In this document: positions 59,169 through 64,000 of the stretch, piece after piece | Layout of the letters: the number at the start of each line of letters is the position of its first letter | How positions within the stretch are numbered: position 1 is the first letter of the stretch | Assembly: GCA_037137455.1 (NCBI GenBank) | Contig: JBAXKG010000002.1 | Coordinates: 62,001 to 126,000 of the forward strand | Length of the DNA: 64,000 bases | From: CAIVAT01 sp037137455 | GTDB lineage: Bacteria; Bacteroidota; Bacteroidia; Bacteroidales; FEN-979 | Reading direction: 5' to 3' | Program-made: the position numbers and the translations under genes | Notes under the pieces: model-generated | Seen by the model: only the letters and a program-made list of their open reading frames with translations | Told to the model about the DNA's origin: nothing | Database searches by the model: none

Positions 59169-60347
59169 TTATGAAAAAGCATTCTCTCCGGTGATGTCAT
59201 TTCCTGTGATCAGCAGGTGTATGTCATGTGTGCCTTCATAGGTAATAACCGACTCGAGATTCATCATATGCCTCATAATCGGGAAATCGCCCGTAATTCC
59301 CATAGCGCCGAGTATCTGACGTGATTCCCTGGCAACTTCAAGCGCCATTTTTACATTATTCCTTTTTGCCATAGATATCTGGGCTGAAGTTGCTTTGTCA
59401 TCATTTCTAAGGGTTCCTAACCGCCAGGCAATCAGCTGTGCTTTTGTGATCTCTGTCAGCATTTCTGCAAGTTTTTTTTGTGTTAGTTGAAACCGGGCGA
59501 TCGGCTTCCCGAATTGTATTCTTTCTTTGGAATATTGCAGAGCGGAATCGTAACAATCCATTGCTGCTCCTATAACGCCCCAGGCAATACCGTACCTGGC
59601 TGAACTCAGGCATGCTAACGGCCCCTTTAGCCCACGTACCCCCGGAAGCAGGTTCATCTTCGGAATTTTGACATTATCAAAAACTAATTCACCGGTTGAA
59701 GAAGAACGTAATGACCATTTTCTCAAGGTTTCTGGTGTTGTAAAGCCTTCCATGCCCCTTTCAACAATCAGTCCCCTGATTTTGCCTGTATCATCTTTAG
59801 CCCAAATAATACATATATCAGAAATTGGAGCATTTGTGATCCACATTTTGGATCCGTTCAATAAATAATGATCTCCCTGGTCGGTGAACCGACTCAGCAT
59901 GCTACCCGGATCCGAACCATGATTTGGCTCGGTGAGACCGAATGCGCCAATAAGTTCTCCAGTTGCCAATTTTGGCAGGTATTTTCTCTTTTGTGCCTCT
60001 GTGCCAAAATGAAATATCGGATACATAACCAGTGAAGATTGAACCGAGGCCATCGACCGTATACCAGAGTCTCCCCTTTCAAGCTCCTGCATAATCAGAC
60101 CGTATGAAATCTGATCCATTCCCGCCCCACCATATTCAATAGGTATATATGAGCCAAATGCTCCTATTTCACCCAATTCCCTCACGAGATTCCGCGGAAA
60201 ATGATGTTTTTGGTTGGCTTCATCAATAATAGGAAGAACAGCCCGGTTCACCCAGTCCCTGATGGCGCTGCGAACCAGCTTGTGCTCATCGGTTAATAAT
60301 TCATCAACAAGGAAGTAATCAGGGGATTTATATCTGACCGTTGACAT
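59169..60347 (-). CDS. Acyl-CoA dehydrogenase, glutaryl-CoA dehydrogenase-like
   Basis: 392 residues from the ATG at 60347. FAD-dependent acyl-CoA dehydrogenase fold: 'GLIMQELERGDSGIRSMASV' with Arg about 97, 'AFGLTEPNHGSDPGSM', 'LNGSKMWITNAPISD' and the catalytic Glu about 371 in 'ITYEGTHDIH'. The 'YEGTHDIH' block and the SVQSSLVMYPI block match glutaryl-CoA dehydrogenase, which oxidises and decarboxylates glutaryl-CoA in lysine and aromatic breakdown; some relatives only oxidise. No electron-transfer flavoprotein genes are adjacent. It is upstream of the MobA-like gene on one transcript, and divergent from hdrC. Confidence 0.88.
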   Translation of the reverse strand: MSTVRYKSPDYFLVDELLTDEHKLVRSAIRDWVNRAVLPIIDEANQKHHFPRNLVRELGEIGAFGSYIPIEYGGAGMDQISYGLIMQELERGDSGIRSMASVQSSLVMYPIFHFGTEAQKRKYLPKLATGELIGAFGLTEPNHGSDPGSMLSRFTDQGDHYLLNGSKMWITNAPISDICIIWAKDDTGKIRGLIVERGMEGFTTPETLRKWSLRSSSTGELVFDNVKIPKMNLLPGVRGLKGPLACLSSARYGIAWGVIGAAMDCYDSALQYSKERIQFGKPIARFQLTQKKLAEMLTEITKAQLIAWRLGTLRNDDKATSAQISMAKRNNVKMALEVARESRQILGAMGITGDFPIMRHMMNLESVITYEGTHDIHLLITGNDITGENAFS

Positions 60348-60452
60348 ATTTTTGGCTTCAAAAATAAACAAATTAATTATCAAAACACGAACAATCTACA
60401 GCACAAATCTTTATCTTCAATAATTTAGAATACTTCCAAAAAAAACTTTTTG

Positions 60453-60460
60453 TAACTTTG
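60453..60460 (+). promoter_or_regulatory. Bacteroidota -7 element of the hdrCBA operon
   Basis: TAACTTTG, an exact TAnnTTTG match, 33 bases upstream of the hdrC ATG at 60493 and in a 145-base divergent region. A -33 box is not clear. Confidence 0.6.
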
Positions 60461-60492
60461 TGCTGTTAAAATATTAACAATACAATTCTATT

Positions 60493-61062
60493 ATGATAAC
60501 ACTTGGATCTCAGGGGAAAAACACATTTCTGGAGGCCGTCAATGTAAAAAGCGGCGCCGATGTGCTTGAATGTTATCAATGTGGCAAGTGTGTAGGCACT
60601 TGCCCTGTATCGCAATACATGGATTTTCCACCTCGCGAGATCATGCAGATGATCAAGCTTGGGCTGAGAAATGAGTGTTACATGGCCAACTCACACTGGT
60701 TTTGTCTCACTTGCTCGGCTTGTTCTGGCCGTTGCCCACGCGAAATCGATATCCCTGCAGTAATGGAGGCAGTTCGTCACCTGGCAATTGAGGAGAATTA
60801 TATCAACGATTCGAAAAAGGTGAAGGAGATCCGTAAATTCCACGAGATCTTCCTTAATATGATCAAAAGGTATGGCCGGAATTATGAACTTCGCATGATG
60901 GCCGAATTCAACATCCGTACCCGTAACCTTTTCAAGGATATGCACCTTGCCCCTAAAGCATTGTTAAAAGGCAAGATCCCGCTGGGCGTCAGACCGCTCA
61001 AGAGCGCCAAAGCCATCAAACGAATGTATGAAGTTGCCGAAAGACTGGAAAAGAATAAATAA
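60493..61062 (+). CDS. hdrC: Heterodisulfide reductase subunit C-like iron-sulfur protein
   Basis: 189 residues. Two [4Fe-4S] motifs: 'CYQCGKCVGTCPVSQYMDFPP' (cut, residues 27-38) and 'CLTCSACSGRCPREIDIP' (about 75-92), in the HdrC arrangement. In methanogens HdrC links the HdrB active site to HdrA. It starts the hdrC-B-A operon, with hdrB 11 bases downstream. The family is also found in sulfate reducers and many anaerobes with other substrates, so a heterodisulfide need not be the acceptor here. Confidence 0.92.
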   Translation: MITLGSQGKNTFLEAVNVKSGADVLECYQCGKCVGTCPVSQYMDFPPREIMQMIKLGLRNECYMANSHWFCLTCSACSGRCPREIDIPAVMEAVRHLAIEENYINDSKKVKEIRKFHEIFLNMIKRYGRNYELRMMAEFNIRTRNLFKDMHLAPKALLKGKIPLGVRPLKSAKAIKRMYEVAERLEKNK

Positions 61063-61073
61063 TCTGACCGACG

Positions 61074-62018
61074 ATGAAGAAATTAACCTATTTCCCGGGT
61101 TGTTCTGCACATGGTACCAGCGAGGAATTTGACAGTACCCTCAAACTGGTGCTCAAAACGCTGGATGTGGAACTGGAAGACATTCCTGACTGGAATTGCT
61201 GTGGCGCCACCTCTGCCCATGTGATGACCGAGAACCTGGCTTATGCACTTCCGTTGCGAAACCTGGTACTGGCCGAAAAACTGGAAAATACCACCATGGG
61301 TATTGCCTGTGCATCCTGTTACCAGCGCATGAAGGTGACCAAGGTTCATATGGATGAAAATCCTGTATTGGCCAAACGGATTAACACCACCGTTGTTGAG
61401 GAGGGAACTTACCAGGGATCAGTTGATGTAAAATCGATGCTGCAGTATTTTTATGAAGACATTGGGGTGGAAGCAATAAAGGAAAAGGTGACCAAATCCC
61501 TTGCCGGATTGAAGGTCGCCTGTTACTATGGCTGTTTGCTTACCCGGCCAAAAAACATCACCAATTTTGATTCACCGGAGTACCCGGTTTCCATGGACCA
61601 GATATGCGAAGCTTTGGGAGCCACCGCCACCGAATTCGATTATAAAACTGAATGTTGTGGCGCCTCTTTCTCCATCTCCAATACCGAAGTAGTTTTGAAC
61701 CTGAGCGGCCAGATCCTGGCGATGGCAAAAGAGAGCGGAGCTCACGCCATTGTGGTGGCCTGCCCGCTGTGCCAGTCCAACCTCGATATGCGGCAACCGG
61801 ATATTGAAAAGCAACAGGGAGTGAAATATGACATTCCTGTTTTTTATATCACCCAGCTTATGGCTCTTGCCTTCGGAAACCCAATTGATCAGCTGAAGTT
61901 TCCAAAGCACATTGTTTCTGTTGAAGGTGCGTTGGCCAACATCGGAAAGATTATACCAGAGCCTGAGAAAGTTAAAAAAACCATCAAAGCTGTTGAAGCA
62001 GAAAGCGAGGTGAAATAA
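61074..62018 (+). CDS. hdrB: Heterodisulfide reductase subunit B-like protein
   Basis: 314 residues with two CCG domains: 'YFPGCSAHGTSEEFD' with 'WNCCGATSAHVM' and 'ACASCYQRMK'; then 'ACYYGCLLTRPK' with 'TECCGASFSISN' and 'ACPLCQSNLD'. In methanogen HdrB these Cys sets hold two non-cubane [4Fe-4S] clusters that cleave the disulfide substrate. The Cys set is full here. The stop overlaps the hdrA start by one base (TAATG). The real acceptor is unknown. Confidence 0.93.
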   Translation: MKKLTYFPGCSAHGTSEEFDSTLKLVLKTLDVELEDIPDWNCCGATSAHVMTENLAYALPLRNLVLAEKLENTTMGIACASCYQRMKVTKVHMDENPVLAKRINTTVVEEGTYQGSVDVKSMLQYFYEDIGVEAIKEKVTKSLAGLKVACYYGCLLTRPKNITNFDSPEYPVSMDQICEALGATATEFDYKTECCGASFSISNTEVVLNLSGQILAMAKESGAHAIVVACPLCQSNLDMRQPDIEKQQGVKYDIPVFYITQLMALAFGNPIDQLKFPKHIVSVEGALANIGKIIPEPEKVKKTIKAVEAESEVK

Positions 62019-63991
62019 TGGCAAGAGTAGGAGTTTTCGTTTGTTTTTGCGGCGCCAACATTGCCGACTATGTGGATGTTCCCCAGGTTATTGAGGAGGT
62101 AAAGCGCATTAAAGAGGTAAAGTGCGCCATTGAATATAAGTATATGTGTTCTGATCCGGGGCAGGGGATGATCCGCGATGCCATTGTGCAGCATAAACTC
62201 ACCTCCATCGTGGTAGCAGCCTGTTCGCCTCGCATGCATGAAAAGACTTTTCGAAAGGCTTTGTCTGATGCGGGTATGAATCCATATTTGCTGGAAGTCG
62301 CCAACATCCGCGAACATTCATCCTGGGTGCATCAGAAAGACAAAAAGGCGGCTACAGAGAAGGCCATGGATCTTTGCCGGATGGCTGTAGCGAAATCCAT
62401 CGCCAACGAACAGCTGTTTGAGATTTCGGTTCCAGTGACCAAACGGGCACTTGTGATCGGGGGCGGGATTGCCGGCATACAGGCAGCCCTCGACATTGCC
62501 GATGCCCGCATCCCGGTGGTATTGGTTGAAAAGAGCCCATCCATCGGTGGCAAAATGGCTCAGCTAGATGAAACGTTCCCGACGCTCGATTGTGCCCAGT
62601 GCATCCTTACCCCAAAGATGGTGGATGTTGCCTCACATCCCTACATCGAACTTATTCCTTACTCTGAAGTACTTGAATTACAGGGCTTTGTTGGCAATTA
62701 CAAAGTCAAGATCAAGAAAAAAGCTTCCTATGTCAACTTCAAGACATGTACCGGTTGCGGTGCCTGCTGGCAGAAATGCCCTGTAAAAGTTGCAAATGAG
62801 TACAACATGGGCATCGATAAGCGGAAAGCAATCTATACGCCGTTTCCGCAAGCTGTGCCCAATAAACCGGTCATCGATGCCGAACACTGCACCATGCTGC
62901 TAAAGGGTAAATGCGGTATCTGTGCCAAAGTTTGTCTGCCCGGCGCGATTGATTACCAGATGCAGGATGAGATCATAGAACGCGAAATCGGCGCTGTGGT
63001 TGTTGCGACAGGATATGATATGTGGGATCCCACGCCATATGAAGAATATGGCGTAGGCCGTTTCAAGGACATTATTACTTCGCTTGAATTCGAAAGGATG
63101 GTTTCGGCCAACGGACCAACTAACGGTCTGCCATTACGTCCATCCGATGGGAAAGTCCCCAAGAATGTGGTCTTTATCAAATGCGTTGGCTCCCGCGATG
63201 AAGCCAAAGGAATCTCGTACTGCTCGAAAATATGCTGCATGTACACCACCAAGCATACCATACTGCTGCATCACAAAGTGCACGATTCGCATGCCTATGT
63301 TTTTTACATGGACATCCGCGCAGCCGGGAAGGGGTATGAGGAATTTGTCAAGAAAGCCCAGGTCGACACCGCAGCCACATACCTCCGTGGCCGTGTTTCG
63401 AAGATCTACAAAAAGGGAGATAAACTGATAGTTCGCGGTGAAGATGCGCAAATCGGCCAGGTTGTGGAGGTGGAAGCTGACCTTGTCGTGCTGGCTACCG
63501 CCGTGAGCGCGCCGAAAGACAACCCGGAACTTGCCCGTTTGCTGGGTATCTCCTATGATAAATATGGTTACTTGTCGGAAGCACATCCCAAACTCCGCCC
63601 GGTTGAAACAGCCAAGGCAGGAATTTTCCTGGCGGGTTGTACACAGGCGCCCAAGGATATTCCTGATACCGTTTCCCAGGCTTCAGCATGTGCCGCCAAG
63701 GTTTGCGGACTTTTTGCCGGCGATACCATGAAAAAGGACCCGATGGTCTCGACTATCAATAACGAATATTGCTCGGGATGTCAGAACTGCATAAAGGTTT
63801 GTCCTTACGGCGCCATCGTCACCGATGAAGTTCCAATCGGCCATGGTTCAAAGGAATTGCGCACCGTTGCAAAAATTAACGAAGGCGTTTGCCAGGGTTG
63901 CGGTTCCTGTGTGGCGATCTGCCGCAGCATGGCCATCAACCTGGCTGGCTTTACCGATCCTCAAATCATTAACGAGATAGTTTCAATCTGA
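62018..63991 (+). CDS. hdrA: Heterodisulfide reductase subunit A-like flavoprotein
   Basis: 657 residues, complete. N-terminal domain with 'FVCFCGANIADYVD', then an FAD-binding Rossmann fold 'ALVIGGGIAGIQAALDIA' (about 148-165). Iron-sulfur motifs: 'CTGCGACWQKCPVKV' (about 246-260), a set 'GKCGICAKVCLPGAI', and two C-terminal ferredoxin motifs 'CSGCQNCIKVCPYGAI' and 'CQGCGSCVAICRSMAI'. This is the full-length methanogen-like HdrA. In Hdr-Mvh complexes HdrA's FAD performs flavin-based electron bifurcation, coupling ferredoxin reduction to a second acceptor. The following gene begins in the overlapping ATGA at 63991. Confidence 0.94.
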   Translation: MARVGVFVCFCGANIADYVDVPQVIEEVKRIKEVKCAIEYKYMCSDPGQGMIRDAIVQHKLTSIVVAACSPRMHEKTFRKALSDAGMNPYLLEVANIREHSSWVHQKDKKAATEKAMDLCRMAVAKSIANEQLFEISVPVTKRALVIGGGIAGIQAALDIADARIPVVLVEKSPSIGGKMAQLDETFPTLDCAQCILTPKMVDVASHPYIELIPYSEVLELQGFVGNYKVKIKKKASYVNFKTCTGCGACWQKCPVKVANEYNMGIDKRKAIYTPFPQAVPNKPVIDAEHCTMLLKGKCGICAKVCLPGAIDYQMQDEIIEREIGAVVVATGYDMWDPTPYEEYGVGRFKDIITSLEFERMVSANGPTNGLPLRPSDGKVPKNVVFIKCVGSRDEAKGISYCSKICCMYTTKHTILLHHKVHDSHAYVFYMDIRAAGKGYEEFVKKAQVDTAATYLRGRVSKIYKKGDKLIVRGEDAQIGQVVEVEADLVVLATAVSAPKDNPELARLLGISYDKYGYLSEAHPKLRPVETAKAGIFLAGCTQAPKDIPDTVSQASACAAKVCGLFAGDTMKKDPMVSTINNEYCSGCQNCIKVCPYGAIVTDEVPIGHGSKELRTVAKINEGVCQGCGSCVAICRSMAINLAGFTDPQIINEIVSI

Positions 63992-64000
63992 TGGAAACAG
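63991..64000 (+). CDS. Start of next gene in the hdr operon, cut by the window end
   Basis: An ATG at 63991 overlaps the hdrA stop (TGATG), the same coupling seen between hdrB and hdrA. Only three codons are visible (Met-Glu-Thr). In many anaerobes the next gene would be an MvhD-type iron-sulfur subunit, but nothing here identifies it. Confidence 0.4.

Noticed and set aside
1..64000. CRISPR array, prophage, transposon or integrative element
   Set aside because: No regularly spaced repeats, transposase, integrase, capsid or conjugation genes were seen in either strand.

Overview
The window reads as a chromosomal segment of an anaerobic or facultative member of the Bacteroidota, most likely order Bacteroidales. 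The main reasons are: an 11-subunit complex I operon (nuoA-D, H-N) without the NADH-oxidising module; an F-type ATPase operon (atpB-E-F-H-A-G) without the beta and epsilon genes, which Bacteroidota keep elsewhere; a TonB locus with two exbD genes next to a PstS-like lipoprotein and a TPR protein; a secreted subtilase with a type IX secretion (T9SS) C-terminal sorting domain; a GH92 mannosidase; and many start sites preceded by the Bacteroidota -7 element TAnnTTTG rather than by a Shine-Dalgarno sequence. No rRNA, tRNA, CRISPR array, transposase or phage gene was seen, and no gene-free stretch exceeds about 235 bases.

Layout. 0-9.4 kb (mostly minus strand): an SPFH protein / ribbon-helix-helix protein / DUF1648 membrane protein operon, a prolyl oligopeptidase, a T9SS subtilase, and an operon of a small lipoprotein, a PepSY-type membrane protein and a GH92 mannosidase. 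9.5-18 kb: an RRM RNA-binding protein with a long leader, an RlmI-type rRNA methyltransferase, hemW with a sensor kinase, an S9 peptidase lipoprotein, a mannose-1-phosphate guanylyltransferase, a SprT-like protein and a 45-residue lipoprotein. 18-29 kb: mlaE-mlaF-cvpA, a methyltransferase, glycosyltransferases, pgk, an omega-amidase, a polysaccharide deacetylase, an O-antigen ligase-like protein and a lipid kinase, so much of this part serves the envelope. 28.8-33.7 kb (minus): ispG of reduced domain content, tsaB, and an efflux adaptor with a TolC-type channel but no pump. 33.9-42 kb: the ATPase operon, ferritin, DUF3109 and an EFR1-type flavodoxin/ferredoxin protein, and a cyclase-family hydrolase. 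42.2-58.6 kb: complex I, two small unknown genes, and the Ton energisation cluster. 58.6-64 kb: a MobA-like nucleotidyltransferase with a glutaryl-CoA-dehydrogenase-like enzyme (minus), then hdrC-hdrB-hdrA (plus), with the next gene cut by the window end.

Taken together, the energy genes form a theme: a complex I whose electron donor is not encoded next to it, a proton-type ATP synthase, a heterodisulfide-reductase-like HdrABC module (a family that can do flavin-based electron bifurcation) and a ferredoxin-type protein, with TonB/ExbBD drawing on the resulting proton gradient.

The most unusual signal is a set of low-complexity or palindromic DNA stretches that sit in frame inside otherwise conserved enzyme genes (RlmI-like methyltransferase, hemW, a family-2 glycosyltransferase, tsaB). 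Related sequence lies in the ispG-tsaB intergenic region. They resemble, in behaviour, the protein-coding palindromic elements known from Rickettsia, and are the best candidate here for something undescribed.
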